This document shows, piece after piece, positions 17,578 to 26,103 of a DNA stretch of 64,000 nt (position 1 is its first letter; every line of letters starts with the position of its first letter). Position numbers and translations under genes: made by a program. The DNA comes from Anabaena lutea FACHB-196 (GTDB lineage Bacteria; Cyanobacteriota; Cyanobacteriia; Cyanobacteriales; Nostocaceae): assembly GCF_014698305.1 (NCBI RefSeq), contig NZ_JACJST010000003.1:62001-126000 (forward strand). The letters are read 5' to 3'. The notes beneath the pieces were generated by a model. The model had not been told where the DNA came from, ran no database searches, and was given only the letters and a program-made list of their open reading frames with translations.

Positions 17578-17949
17578 TTAGGAACAGTTTAAACTCAGGT
17601 ATCGCCGCAGAATATTTTGCGCCTGTTCTAATAATTCTGCTTCTAATTCACCTAATTGTTGAGTTAAACGAATTTTGTCAAATGTCATTGGTTCAACGCA
17701 TATTAAAAGACTATCTACAGAAAGTCCATTTTGTGCTGATGAAGTTACTTCAACTACCGCAGGTGAAATACGAAGATTATTAGGTTTTGCGGAAGTAAAA
17801 GGTAAAACTGTGACTTTGCTGCGTTGGTTGTTAAACAAAGTCCCAGAAATTATGAGTGCTGGACGAGTTTTTTGAATTTCTGTACCGACAGATGGATCAA
17901 AGGTTACTATCCAGATGCTTCCCATTCGGTAATCGCTATATTTTGCCAT
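17578..17949 (-). CDS. PemK/MazF-type toxin (endoribonuclease)
   Basis: A 123-aa toxin of the MazF/PemK fold. The motifs MGSIWIVTFDPSVGTEIQKTRPALIIS and KVTVLPFTSAK are standard, and SVDSLLICVEPMTFDKIRL completes the barrel. Members cleave mRNA at short motifs. The start ATG at 17949 overlaps the end of the antitoxin gene by 43 bases; an internal ATG at 17925 (MGSIWIV) is equally possible and still overlaps. Such overlap couples translation of the pair. Expression should be autoregulated by the antitoxin. Confidence 0.9.
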   Translation of the reverse strand: MAKYSDYRMGSIWIVTFDPSVGTEIQKTRPALIISGTLFNNQRSKVTVLPFTSAKPNNLRISPAVVEVTSSAQNGLSVDSLLICVEPMTFDKIRLTQQLGELEAELLEQAQNILRRYLSLNCS

Positions 17950-18128
17950 TCACTTTCCCAACCTAATTCTAATTCATCAACCAAAGCGCAAGCTGCCGCT
18001 AGTGCTTCATCTTGTTGTTTTTCTTGCCATTGTTTCAAGAGACTTTCAATCAGCGCACTACGGTTTTCAACTTTTTGATCAATGTAATTTAGTAGTTCAT
18101 CTGGCAATGAAATTGAGATTTTAGCCAT
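17907..18128 (-). CDS. Ribbon-helix-helix antitoxin partner of the MazF-like toxin
   Basis: A 73-aa antitoxin. The N-terminus MAKISISLPDELLNYIDQ is a ribbon-helix-helix DNA-binding domain; the acidic C-terminal half (DELELGWESEWQNIAITEWEA) should wrap the toxin. It precedes and overlaps the toxin gene in the usual antitoxin-first order. It probably binds its own promoter just upstream of 18128. Confidence 0.85.
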   Translation of the reverse strand: MAKISISLPDELLNYIDQKVENRSALIESLLKQWQEKQQDEALAAACALVDELELGWESEWQNIAITEWEASG

Positions 18129-18292
18129 ATATCACCCAAGGTCATACTATAAGTAGTATAACTTATTTTGATATTTTTAATCTATTTCAATATTTCTTTA
18201 TCTCTACTACCTTTTAGCACTATATAAGGTGAATTCATGATATAGCCTAATTTTTTGCGTTCGATAAAATTGAAAAATGCAACTTATTTGTG

Positions 18293-18601
18293 TTAATCTG
18301 TCGTTAGTAAAGAATAAGGAATAATTTGATTTAAAATTTCTCCTAAATTTCTTTTTGCTTCCATTATTTCATAAGCATTTTGCAATCTTAAGAAATAACC
18401 ATCTGAAAGTCTAAAATAGCGACAAAGGCGCAAATCTATATCTGCTGTCATTTTAAGTTTACCTGTAATAATTCCTTGAATAGTAGGATAAGTTAAACCT
18501 AAATTAACAGCTAAAGTATTTTCGCTGATGTCTAATTCTTCTAAAAATTCATATTTTAAAATTTCACCAGGATGGGGATTATGTAGTAAGTTGTTTTCCA
18601 T
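18293..18601 (-). CDS. higA: HigA-type XRE antitoxin
   Basis: A 102-aa protein with the HigA opening HNPHPGEILKYEFLEELDISENTLAVNLG and a helix-turn-helix (residues ~25-60). It follows the HigB-like toxin gene by about 11 bases on the same strand; toxin first, antitoxin second is the higBA arrangement. It neutralises the toxin and represses the operon. The C-terminus is slightly longer and more hydrophobic than usual but looks intact. Confidence 0.88.
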   Translation of the reverse strand: MENNLLHNPHPGEILKYEFLEELDISENTLAVNLGLTYPTIQGIITGKLKMTADIDLRLCRYFRLSDGYFLRLQNAYEIMEAKRNLGEILNQIIPYSLLTTD

Positions 18602-18612
18602 GACATTTTCTC

Positions 18613-18894
18613 CTAATGGTAATCCACTATTTCTACATTATAAGCATTTCCATTTTCCCAAATGAAACAGATCCGCCATTGCTTTGTAATCCGGATACTG
18701 TATTCTCCTATTCTATCTCCAGAAAGGGCTTCTAAGTGATTTCCAGGCGGGATACGCAAGTCATCTAAATTAGCTGCTGCTTCGAGTTGTCGCAATTTGC
18801 GTAATGCTCGTTCTTGGATGTCTACTGGTAATTTTCTTGAACTTACCCCCTGCCATATTTTTTCGGTTTCTTTACAACTAAAGGAAACAATCAT
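18613..18894 (-). CDS. higB: HigB/RelE-type toxin
   Basis: A 93-aa RelE/ParE-superfamily mRNA interferase. The family core is RALRKLRQLEAAANLDDLRIPPGNHLEALSGD followed by GEYSIRITKQWRICFIWENG and the terminal VEIVDYH. The Arg and His residues used by HigB-type toxins are present. It is the first gene of the pair with the HigA antitoxin. Together with the MazF-like pair 160 bases downstream it forms a cluster of two toxin-antitoxin modules. Confidence 0.9.
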   Translation of the reverse strand: MIVSFSCKETEKIWQGVSSRKLPVDIQERALRKLRQLEAAANLDDLRIPPGNHLEALSGDRIGEYSIRITKQWRICFIWENGNAYNVEIVDYH

Positions 18895-18947
18895 TACTTT
18901 TAATTATTTATTATCATTAATTCTACGTTACGCTGTTATTGATTATT

Positions 18948-18977
18948 GTTGGGTTTCCTTGCGTCAACCCAACCTAC
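18948..18977. repeat. Dispersed 30-bp repeat, copy 2
   Basis: Reads GTTGGGTTTCCTTGCGTCAA and then CCCAACCTAC, and matches the complement of 2533-2562. Confidence 0.6.
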
Positions 18978-18991
18978 TAAATTACAAAAAC

Positions 18992-19729
18992 CTAATTACC
19001 AAGTAATTCTCTTCTCCGTCGCTCCTGTTCCTGTTGCTGAACTCTTGCGCGTGCTTCCCGATATTCTTTTACTGCTGCTTCAGATTCGTCATTTATTAAT
19101 TCTCTTAATTGACGAGCTTTATCATCATCTCCTAAAAGAGAAATTACTTCTCTTCTTTGTGATTTATCAAGTTTCATAAACCATTCCATAAAAGCTTTTA
19201 AAATTACTTCTCCTGAACCTGATACTTCGTCATGAGCTACAACACAAGAAGGGCAAATGTATGGTAGGTAGTATGATATCCGATTCGTATTAGCTCTAAA
19301 ATGATATCTATATTCCCCGCCTTCAGAAATTTTTTTCTTGCTCTGCCAGCATGCATCACTAGAGGTATCGTTAGCAATAATACAGTCTAACAAATGCCAC
19401 CTCCCATCAGAATGAAAGATGCTTGCTATTTGTCCGACAGCTACAGAACCAGGATACCCTGGTAATATTTCTCCTGTTGAAGCGAGTTCAGGAAATTCAT
19501 CCAAAATCAAGGAGTAATGATATCGAGATCTGATACATTCGTTTAAATCGCTATTAAAATTCAATAGCATTTGTTGATAGTATTCTTTAGAAGGAACATC
19601 TTTATGACAACTTTTAGCTACCTCAGCTAGTGTCTTCATATTAACCTGAGCATCACTTCTCATTGGCGTTAAAAACAAAGCCGAGCTAGTTACAAATAAA
19701 GCAATTAAACCTTTAACTGTGAATTTCAT
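18992..19729 (-). CDS. Secreted protein of unknown function, coupled to the Ser/Thr kinase
   Basis: A 245-aa protein with an N-terminal signal peptide (VKGLIALFVTSSALFLTPMRSDAQ). The mature part has several Cys residues (SCHKD, NECIR, LLDCI, DACW, YICPSC) that could pair outside the cytoplasm. A charged helical tail follows (EAAVKEYREARARVQQQEQERRRREL). I do not recognise the family. Its ATG overlaps the last base of the kinase stop (TAATG), so translation is coupled and the two proteins probably act together, for example in a cell-surface signalling or stress response. Confidence 0.75.
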   Translation of the reverse strand: MKFTVKGLIALFVTSSALFLTPMRSDAQVNMKTLAEVAKSCHKDVPSKEYYQQMLLNFNSDLNECIRSRYHYSLILDEFPELASTGEILPGYPGSVAVGQIASIFHSDGRWHLLDCIIANDTSSDACWQSKKKISEGGEYRYHFRANTNRISYYLPYICPSCVVAHDEVSGSGEVILKAFMEWFMKLDKSQRREVISLLGDDDKARQLRELINDESEAAVKEYREARARVQQQEQERRRRELLGN

Positions 19730-21438
19730 TATTGATTTCCCTCTTTGATTACCTGTTCTAATTCATCGGAAGCTTTAGGAATGGGATGTGTATTTTTCCA
19801 AGGTTTAGTAGCATCAACTACATTATCATCTGAACGTGGTGTATTTTCCTGTTTTTTCCTCGCTTTTTGTGGTTTAGTTGGTAATTGTCGTTTCTTTGGA
19901 GTGAACAAAATTGTTTTTGGTGGTTTTCTTCGCAAAGCTTGTTTAGCCTTTTTAGCTTGCATTTCTGCCTGTAGTTGTTTCTCTCGCAGTGCAGCTTGTT
20001 CTTTCTGTTGTGCCAATATTGCAGCCTGATTTTCCCTTTCTCTAATCACAGCTTCTAGCTTTTCCTGTGCTTCTGTAGCTGCTTTTTCTTTCCTAATAGC
20101 CTCTAGTATTTCTTGTTCAGCCTTAGCTGCTAATTCTAATTTCCTTTGTTTCTCTATAGCTTCTTTTCTCTCTCGTTCAGCTTTTAAAGCAGCTTCACGT
20201 TTTTCTATTTCTTCCCTTTTCGCTTTTTCAGCTTGCAAATCTTCAGATGAAATTACATTTACAGGACTTGGCTTGGAGATAACTGGTGATGAATTAGAAA
20301 TACTAGGACTAATAACAGGTATTTTTTCTTCAGTTACAACTATGTTTTTATTATTAGGTTGATTCAATGCAGCAATAGCAAAATATCCCACACCTAAACC
20401 AATCAACCATTTCCACCTTTTGCGATTTTTCTGACTTGGTTTAGCCGCAGTTTGTATAGATTTACCTGGACTAACAGAAACCGTCGGTAAAGAACTATTT
20501 TTTGATTGAATATTGGTGGTATTTCCTAAAATGTGAGGTTGATTTAAAGTCTTTTCAATTTTCTGCAATCTTTGTAAAATAACTTTTGTATTTTCAGGAC
20601 GCTGATTTGCAGTAGGTGCAATTAAATTATCAATTAAATCTGCTAAACGAGGAGAAATATTAACTGCATATTTTCGCCAATGTAACTCATTAGTCAGAGG
20701 ATCATAAATAGCTTTATCCTGGGGTTCTTTACCTGTCAGTAAAAATATAAAAGTCCGTCCCAATGCAAAAAAATCAGACTGTTGTACTGAATAACCGTTT
20801 TGTTGTTCTGGAGGTGAATAACCTTGAGAAATAATTCTAGTATGGGAATTTCCCGCTAAAATTGTTGTCGTGATTTGTCTCACTGCACCAAAATCAATTA
20901 AGACAAGTTGCCCACTTGGTCGCAGCATGATATTCTGAGGTTTTATATCACGATGGAAATATTGTTGAGCGTGGACTAAAGCCAGAATTTCTACTATTTG
21001 TTTCAACCAATTGAGAGCTTGAGTTTCAGAAATAGTTTGATAGTTACCAAATTCCATCCATTGCTCTAAATTTACCCCTTCAATTTTTTCCATTACTAAA
21101 CAGTGCAATGGTAAAGAGCTATTTTTAGGTAATACGGTAAAATAACCATCTGCTTCTACTTTGGGAATACCTGCACTATTTAACTGACTCAAAACCTTGG
21201 CTTCTTGTTGAAACAGTTCCACAGCTTTAGGGTTATTCTCAGTCAGCACTTTTAAAACTTTGGTTTTTCCACCGTCGTCAATTTCAAAGGTGTTACCAAA
21301 ACCACCTGCTCCTAGTTGTTTAAGTACCCGATAACGATTTTGCAGCAGTAATTGTGACCCACAGTTACGACAAATAGGATTATTTGCATTCGCGGGATCA
21401 ATAGGTTTTGGACAGCGCGGATTGATACAATAATTCAT
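19729..21438 (-). CDS. Membrane-anchored serine/threonine protein kinase with zinc ribbon
   Basis: A ~569-aa Hanks-type kinase. The N-terminus carries a four-Cys zinc ribbon (CINPRCPKP ... CRNCGSQLL), common in cyanobacterial kinases. The kinase domain follows: Gly loop LGAGGFGNTFE, catalytic FHRDIKPQNIM and metal-binding IDFGAVRQ, all intact. A juxtamembrane linker leads to one transmembrane helix (WLIGLGVGYFAIAAL). A Glu/Lys/Ala-rich coiled coil and a basic Pro-rich tail come last, on the outer side. I chose ATG 21438 just before the zinc ribbon; a TTG at 21486 is less likely. Operonic with the secreted protein downstream. Confidence 0.92.
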   Translation of the reverse strand: MNYCINPRCPKPIDPANANNPICRNCGSQLLLQNRYRVLKQLGAGGFGNTFEIDDGGKTKVLKVLTENNPKAVELFQQEAKVLSQLNSAGIPKVEADGYFTVLPKNSSLPLHCLVMEKIEGVNLEQWMEFGNYQTISETQALNWLKQIVEILALVHAQQYFHRDIKPQNIMLRPSGQLVLIDFGAVRQITTTILAGNSHTRIISQGYSPPEQQNGYSVQQSDFFALGRTFIFLLTGKEPQDKAIYDPLTNELHWRKYAVNISPRLADLIDNLIAPTANQRPENTKVILQRLQKIEKTLNQPHILGNTTNIQSKNSSLPTVSVSPGKSIQTAAKPSQKNRKRWKWLIGLGVGYFAIAALNQPNNKNIVVTEEKIPVISPSISNSSPVISKPSPVNVISSEDLQAEKAKREEIEKREAALKAERERKEAIEKQRKLELAAKAEQEILEAIRKEKAATEAQEKLEAVIRERENQAAILAQQKEQAALREKQLQAEMQAKKAKQALRRKPPKTILFTPKKRQLPTKPQKARKKQENTPRSDDNVVDATKPWKNTHPIPKASDELEQVIKEGNQ

Positions 21439-21680
21439 TACGCAAAAATCAGTCCTATCAATAAGTGACTGTTGTTCATATCCCAATACAGGACATAAGA
21501 ATGTAAGAAAGTAATAATATGTTTAAATTCAGTATTAGTAGAATAACGCTTACTATGTCTTTTTAGCAACGGAATATACCGCAGAGGCAGAAAACTAGCA
21601 AGTAAAGAAACTGGAATCTCCCAAAATACCTTTCCAAATAGACATCGACCGAATTTAAATATGCATTTTCCAAAACCCTT

Positions 21681-21708
21681 GTAGAGACGTTCCATGGAAC
21701 GTCTCTAC
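21681..21708. repeat. Perfect 28-bp palindrome
   Basis: Arms GTAGAGACGTTCCA and TGGAACGTCTCTAC pair over their whole length. Related copies are at 11709-11736 and 42825-42852. It lies between convergent-side flanks of the kinase and phosphatase genes and could end transcripts in either direction. Confidence 0.85.
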
Positions 21709-21845
21709 TTTTTAGAAGATGTCTAATGATTTACCTTTCTCTGTGAGCAAGCGCGTTGGGCGGGTTCCCCGACTTGAAGTGTGCGCTCCGCCTATACCCG
21801 TAAGGGTGACTCAAATTTTAGACATCGAATTTTTACCTTAACCCA

Positions 21846-23231
21846 TCACAAAATCTGTAAAACCACCAACGTCATATCATCAGTATTTTGCTTATCTGGC
21901 CCGATAAATTCCTCGACTTTATCAAACAAATAATCAACTATTTCCTGTGGACTATTGCAATAACGGCAAGCGAAGTTAAAAGAAGTGATAAAATTTTCTT
22001 CATCAAAGCGATCGCCCCCAGCCGCTGCCGCATCAGTCAAACCATCTGTATAATAAATAACTGTATCTCCTGGCTCTAACTGCGCTTGGGCATCTTCATA
22101 TTCGCTATTAGCATCTAAACCAATCAGCATCCCTATAGTATCCAATCTGCTCACAGTTTTCGTCGCTGCGTGCCACCAAAAAGGCGGATTATGTGCTGCA
22201 TTACTGTAGGATAAAACCCGCGTTATAGGGTTATATTCCGAGTAAAACATCGTGATAAAGCGGTGGGAATTTTCTAAATCTGCATACATGACTCGATTCA
22301 AATTTTGGAGAATTCCAGCAGGAGAATTGCCATGTAATACTTCTCCCCGTAGCATTCCCCGCATCATCGTCATAATCAATCCGGCGGGGACACCTTTACC
22401 CATCACATCCCCAATTACCAAACCCCAACAAGCTTCTTCGGCACTAATGTATTTATGTGGTTGTAACTGTTTGTGATTTGTGGGAATAAAATCATAATAA
22501 TCTCCACCCACACGATTAGCCGGTTTACAACGTGCAGCCAAAACTACACCGGGAATATTAGGACATTGACGCGGTAAAAGTCGCCGTTGAATTTCTGCCC
22601 CAATTTCTAATTCTTGATCTAGACGTTCTTTTTTTCTCAGTTCTACCGCTAGTTCATCGTTCTCAATTGCTACGGCTGTTTGATCTGCAACTAACCTAAC
22701 TAACTTTTGTCGAGTTTCTGTCCAACTATATTGTGGATCACGACTCAATACATAGAGCCATCCCCTTTCTGTATGCTTAACTAAAATAGCTGTGCCAAAA
22801 ATTTGCACATCTGGCCCCAAATAGCGATGCATCTCGTCATCCAAAATCCCTGTCGTTGCTGTTAGCGGCACCGAATTTGGTAAAAGTGTAATTTGACTGC
22901 TGGCAGTTTCCAGGGCTTTTCTAATATTTTTTCGTTGCTGACTATCTTGCCAATGCAGTTGTTCTAACCTAATTTGACCATTAGGTTTATAAAGAAATAA
23001 AGCGCTACCTTCTGCGTCGGTAACTCTTGTGGCCATGAGTGGAATCAATTCCAAAAACTGATTCAGATTATTAAAACTTCTGAGGGCAAATCCTAAAGAA
23101 CTGAGCAAATCTTGAATTTTGTTTTGTTCTCGGTGTAACCTAGCGACAAGTTCTTTCAGTGCCACGACTGGAGTGACATCTGTCGCGGCACTACTATTAC
23201 TTTCGGTTGGGTGAGAAGGAACTTGAGACAC
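21846..23231 (-). CDS. GAF-domain PP2C (SpoIIE/RsbU-type) protein phosphatase
   Basis: A 461-aa signalling phosphatase. A GAF sensor domain covers about residues 45-195, ending VRLVADQTAVAIENDE; a short coiled-coil linker (ELRKKERLDQELEIGAEIQRRLLP) leads into the PP2C-like domain. Metal-binding motifs GGDYYDF, VIGDVMGKGVPAGLIM, YYTDGLTDA and NTDDMTLVVL are intact. RsbU-type enzymes dephosphorylate anti-sigma antagonists. Initiation is GTG at 23231. It lies downstream of ftsY on the same strand, after a 1-kb repeat-rich gap. Confidence 0.92.
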   Translation of the reverse strand: MSQVPSHPTESNSSAATDVTPVVALKELVARLHREQNKIQDLLSSLGFALRSFNNLNQFLELIPLMATRVTDAEGSALFLYKPNGQIRLEQLHWQDSQQRKNIRKALETASSQITLLPNSVPLTATTGILDDEMHRYLGPDVQIFGTAILVKHTERGWLYVLSRDPQYSWTETRQKLVRLVADQTAVAIENDELAVELRKKERLDQELEIGAEIQRRLLPRQCPNIPGVVLAARCKPANRVGGDYYDFIPTNHKQLQPHKYISAEEACWGLVIGDVMGKGVPAGLIMTMMRGMLRGEVLHGNSPAGILQNLNRVMYADLENSHRFITMFYSEYNPITRVLSYSNAAHNPPFWWHAATKTVSRLDTIGMLIGLDANSEYEDAQAQLEPGDTVIYYTDGLTDAAAAGGDRFDEENFITSFNFACRYCNSPQEIVDYLFDKVEEFIGPDKQNTDDMTLVVLQIL

Positions 23232-23811
23232 AGGCAGATATGCTATTGCTTTTTAGATCAGCAGATTTATGATTTCTGATAAATCTTTGGTTTTTGGCAT
23301 TGCTAAATCATATTGGACAAAATTATTGATTTTAGCAAGAGTAGAAAGACTTAGTAAATAATGTTTGTCAGTATGGCATTCGCTTATGACATTTTTGGTA
23401 ATTTATGACAATTTTACAGAAATATCTTTCTTTATTTGTCAAAAATAAAACAGTCACAAACTGTAATTTTGATGGGTTGCTAAACGGCTTTTCATTTTTT
23501 CATAACTAAACTAGTAATTCATATACCTTGAGAAATAAAAGTTTATTGTTAGCAAAATGGTCTTTTGATCTAACAGAGTAACTATCGACAATCAGGGATT
23601 AAGGAACAAGATGTATTTTAGGTGAGTTTCTTGATGAGTTCATTGACAATTTAAATTGCTAAATAGCTCAAAAAAAGTATTTGCGAGTCAATTGGCAAAC
23701 AAAATCAAAGAGTAAAGTTTAGAGTGTTAATCTAGCTTACTTACCCCACTTTATTTTTTGAGGATACCTTCTGTGGTAGCCAAGCAACAGTATAGATGCA
23801 TTTAAGAAACC

Positions 23812-23925
23812 ACTAGTACCGCTTTCTCGGAATTAAAAATTAACAATTAAAAATTAAAAAAGTAGATTAAACAGGCTTTTTCAGTATTTTTAATGGTTGC
23901 TTTACTTACGCCGTGTTGTACTAGG
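23812..23925 (-). mobile_element. MITE-like element, copy B (inverted)
   Basis: Begins ACTAGTACCGC and ends ACGCCGTGTTGTACTAGG. Its complement aligns along its length with copies at 4726-4838 and 34600-34712, including AACCATTAAAAATACT, AAAGCCTGTTTAATCT and the run of TTTTTAATT units. Confidence 0.75.
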
Positions 23926-24089
23926 TAACTTAAAAATAGAGCTTTAGTGTGCAATTCTAACAGAAGTTAGCCATTAATTGTAAAAAAACAATTATTTTAG
24001 CAATGCAGGCGTTGCCATTGCCAAAATTTCCCATTATTAAGGCTAAAAATAAATCACCCCATCCCCCTGCTTTCCCAGATAAGCGGCAA

Positions 24090-24126
24090 TAGTACACAAC
24101 GGCGTAAATAAGCCACCCATTTAAAA
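24090..24126 (+). mobile_element. Broken left end of the MITE-like element
   Basis: TAGTACACAACGGCGTAAAT followed by AAGCCACCCATTTAAAAT matches the first ~37 bases of copy C (34600-34712), after which similarity stops. Confidence 0.5.
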
Positions 24127-24150
24127 TGCCTAAAACCCTGACGGAATGGT

Positions 24151-24279
24151 AATTACGAATTACGTATCCCTAGCGGGACTGTAGGCACTATTACGAATTA
24201 CGTTGGCGGTAGCCTGCGGTCGGCATTATTACGAATTACGTATCCCTAGCGGGACCGTAGGCACTATTACGAATTACGC
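24151..24279 (+). repeat. ATTACGAATTACG / TCCCTAGCGGGAC repeat block
   Basis: TACGAATTACGTATCCCTAG with GCGGGACTGTAGGCACTATT occurs twice in direct orientation here, separated by GTTGGCGGTAGCCTGCGGTC. The same units form the distal part of the composite repeats at 11775-11906 and 25949-26089. Confidence 0.8.
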
Positions 24280-24281
24280 TA

Positions 24282-25883
24282 CTAGCCATTCAATAACGCT
24301 TCTACAAATTCATAGCTAGAGAACGGGCGTAGGTCTTCAATTCCTTCTCCCGCACCGATAAAACGAATCGGTAAACCCAATTGCTTAACAACGGCCAGAG
24401 CCACACCTCCTTTAGCTGTACCATCTAGCTTAGTTAAGACAACGCCGCTCAGTTGGGCAGCTTGGGAAAAGACTTCAGCTTGCCGGAGTCCGTTTTGTCC
24501 TAAGGTAGAATCTAGAACCAAGAGAGATTCTACATGAGCATTGGGGGCTTTTTTGTCAATAATTCTGCGGATTTTACTCAATTCGTCCATTAAGTTTTTC
24601 TTGTTTTGCAGTCGCCCAGCGGTATCTATTAACAGTAATTCGGTTTCCCGTGATTGGGCTGCTGCGATCGCATCAAATACAACTGCGGCGGGGTCTGTGT
24701 TCTTCCCTGGATTGGCAATTACTTCTACACCACTTCTGCTTCCCCAGACTTTGACTTGTTCTACAGCAGCTGCGCGGAAGGTGTCAGCCGCACCAATCAA
24801 GCATTTATAACCTGATTTTTGGGCTAAATGGGCAATTTTGCCGATGGTGGTAGTTTTACCTGCACCATTTACCCCTGTAATTAACCAAATGGTGAGGTTG
24901 TCTTTTTCTGGGGCAAAGCTAGATTTTGGTAATGCTTTAGTTGGTGTATCTAGCATATCCCGGAGGATTTGTTTCAAGTATGCGATCGCTTGTTCTGGTG
25001 GAGTGATTTCATCCCGCAGTTTTTTCTGTAAAGCATCAATAATAAAATCTGTTGCCTCTACACCTACATCTGCTTGCAGAAGTAATGCCTCAATTTCTGC
25101 CACAGCCGCTTGATTTAAAGGCCCCTGACCAACAATTGACTTGAGTTGGTTAAGGATATTCCGCCTGGTTTTATCTAAACTTTGGCGTAGCTTTTTCAGC
25201 CAGGTAATTTCTTCTATAGAAACATCTTCTGCCCGTCTACCTTGGGCTGCTAAAACTTCAACTGACCAGACAAACCCATCATCAAATTCTAGTTCGGGAA
25301 TTTCTGCTTCTATTTCTGGTGTGGTTGATGCTGACGTTGGTGTGATTGCTGGTTCTTCAACTTCAATCGCGTTGGCTATTAATCTTTCCTGCTTGGCTTG
25401 TCTTTCCGCTGCTGCCCGTTCTAAAAAGGATAAGGTAGCTGGTTGTTGTGCCTCGCTGACTGTGGCTTCTGGGCTGGAAATTTCTGTTGTTTCTACAATT
25501 GCCGCGACTGGGGCTGATTCTTCAATCACAGATATCTCTTCAGCTGCGGTTGATGGGCTGACTTCCTCTGCTGGAGTTTCTGTTGTTTCTGTAATTGCCG
25601 CGACTGGGATTGATTCTTCAGTCACAGATATCTCTTCAGCTGCGGTTGATGGGCTGACTTCCTCTGCTGGGGTTTCTGTTGTTTCTTCTATCTGAGATTG
25701 TTGTTTTTGCTGAATATTTTTGTATGCGGCTTTAGCAAACGCTAACAAGTCCGCCGTGTCTGGCGTAGCTGCTGCGGATGGTTCTGGTTGTGTTTCTTCT
25801 GTAGGCTGAGTTTCCCCCTGTGGCTGTTGTTCGGGGGTATCGGGAGTATCGTTATGTTGACGGCGGAACCAATTAAAAACCAT
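24282..25883 (-). CDS. ftsY: Signal recognition particle receptor FtsY
   Basis: A 533-aa SRP receptor GTPase that docks SRP-ribosome complexes at the membrane. The C-terminal NG domain has GVNGAGKTTTIGKIA, DTAGRLQNK, LTKLDGTAKGG and the closing FIGAGEGIEDLRPF. The ~220-residue N-terminal acidic A region is low complexity and contains a tandem 31-residue duplication starting TTETPAEEVSPSTAAEEISV (DNA about 25500-25690). The start ATG at 25883 gives MVFNWFRR, an amphipathic membrane-binding opening. In related genomes nusB is probably adjacent; here a TnpB element separates them. Confidence 0.97.
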   Translation of the reverse strand: MVFNWFRRQHNDTPDTPEQQPQGETQPTEETQPEPSAAATPDTADLLAFAKAAYKNIQQKQQSQIEETTETPAEEVSPSTAAEEISVTEESIPVAAITETTETPAEEVSPSTAAEEISVIEESAPVAAIVETTEISSPEATVSEAQQPATLSFLERAAAERQAKQERLIANAIEVEEPAITPTSASTTPEIEAEIPELEFDDGFVWSVEVLAAQGRRAEDVSIEEITWLKKLRQSLDKTRRNILNQLKSIVGQGPLNQAAVAEIEALLLQADVGVEATDFIIDALQKKLRDEITPPEQAIAYLKQILRDMLDTPTKALPKSSFAPEKDNLTIWLITGVNGAGKTTTIGKIAHLAQKSGYKCLIGAADTFRAAAVEQVKVWGSRSGVEVIANPGKNTDPAAVVFDAIAAAQSRETELLLIDTAGRLQNKKNLMDELSKIRRIIDKKAPNAHVESLLVLDSTLGQNGLRQAEVFSQAAQLSGVVLTKLDGTAKGGVALAVVKQLGLPIRFIGAGEGIEDLRPFSSYEFVEALLNG

Positions 25884-25948
25884 TGCAGCAGTACTATATT
25901 ATTTAGTAAATTATGAAATTATCAGTTATTAGTTCTTAGTTTAACCAA

Positions 25949-26089
25949 TTCTGGGGGTTTAATTCCCCTGCCTCTACAGGCAGCAAGTTTTGTGTCGGGG
26001 TCTAAATCCCCTTTGCAAAACAAAACCTCATTACGTATCCCTAGCGGGACCGTAGACACTATTACGAATTACGAATTACGAATTATTTT
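25949..26089 (+). repeat. Composite ~140-bp dispersed repeat, copy 2
   Basis: Parts occur in the same order as at 11775-11906: GGGGGTTTAATTCCCC, AAGTTTTGTGTCGGGGTCTA, ATTACGTATCCCTAGCGGGA, then three ATTACGAATT units. It lies between ftsY and the TnpB element. Confidence 0.75.
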
Positions 26090-26103
26090 CCACCTTTTCC
26101 TGC

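Larger units (their letters stand above)
23232..24281. other. 1.05-kb gene-free stretch between phosphatase and ftsY
   Basis: Contains MITE-like copy B (23812-23925), a broken MITE left end (24090-24126) and the ATTACGAATTACG repeat block (24151-24279). The 5' part (23232-23800) is unique AT-rich sequence, likely a promoter or leader region of the phosphatase gene. No open frame with coding character was found on either strand. Confidence 0.6.

Noticed and set aside
21438-21695. 85-codon minus-strand frame overlapping the kinase start region
   Set aside because: Starts inside the 28-bp palindrome, has no recognisable domain and only touches the kinase start in another frame.
25141-25695. 184-codon open frame on the plus strand opposite ftsY
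   Set aside because: Antisense to the low-complexity acidic region of FtsY; its Ser/Val-rich product mirrors the repeat and shows no domain.
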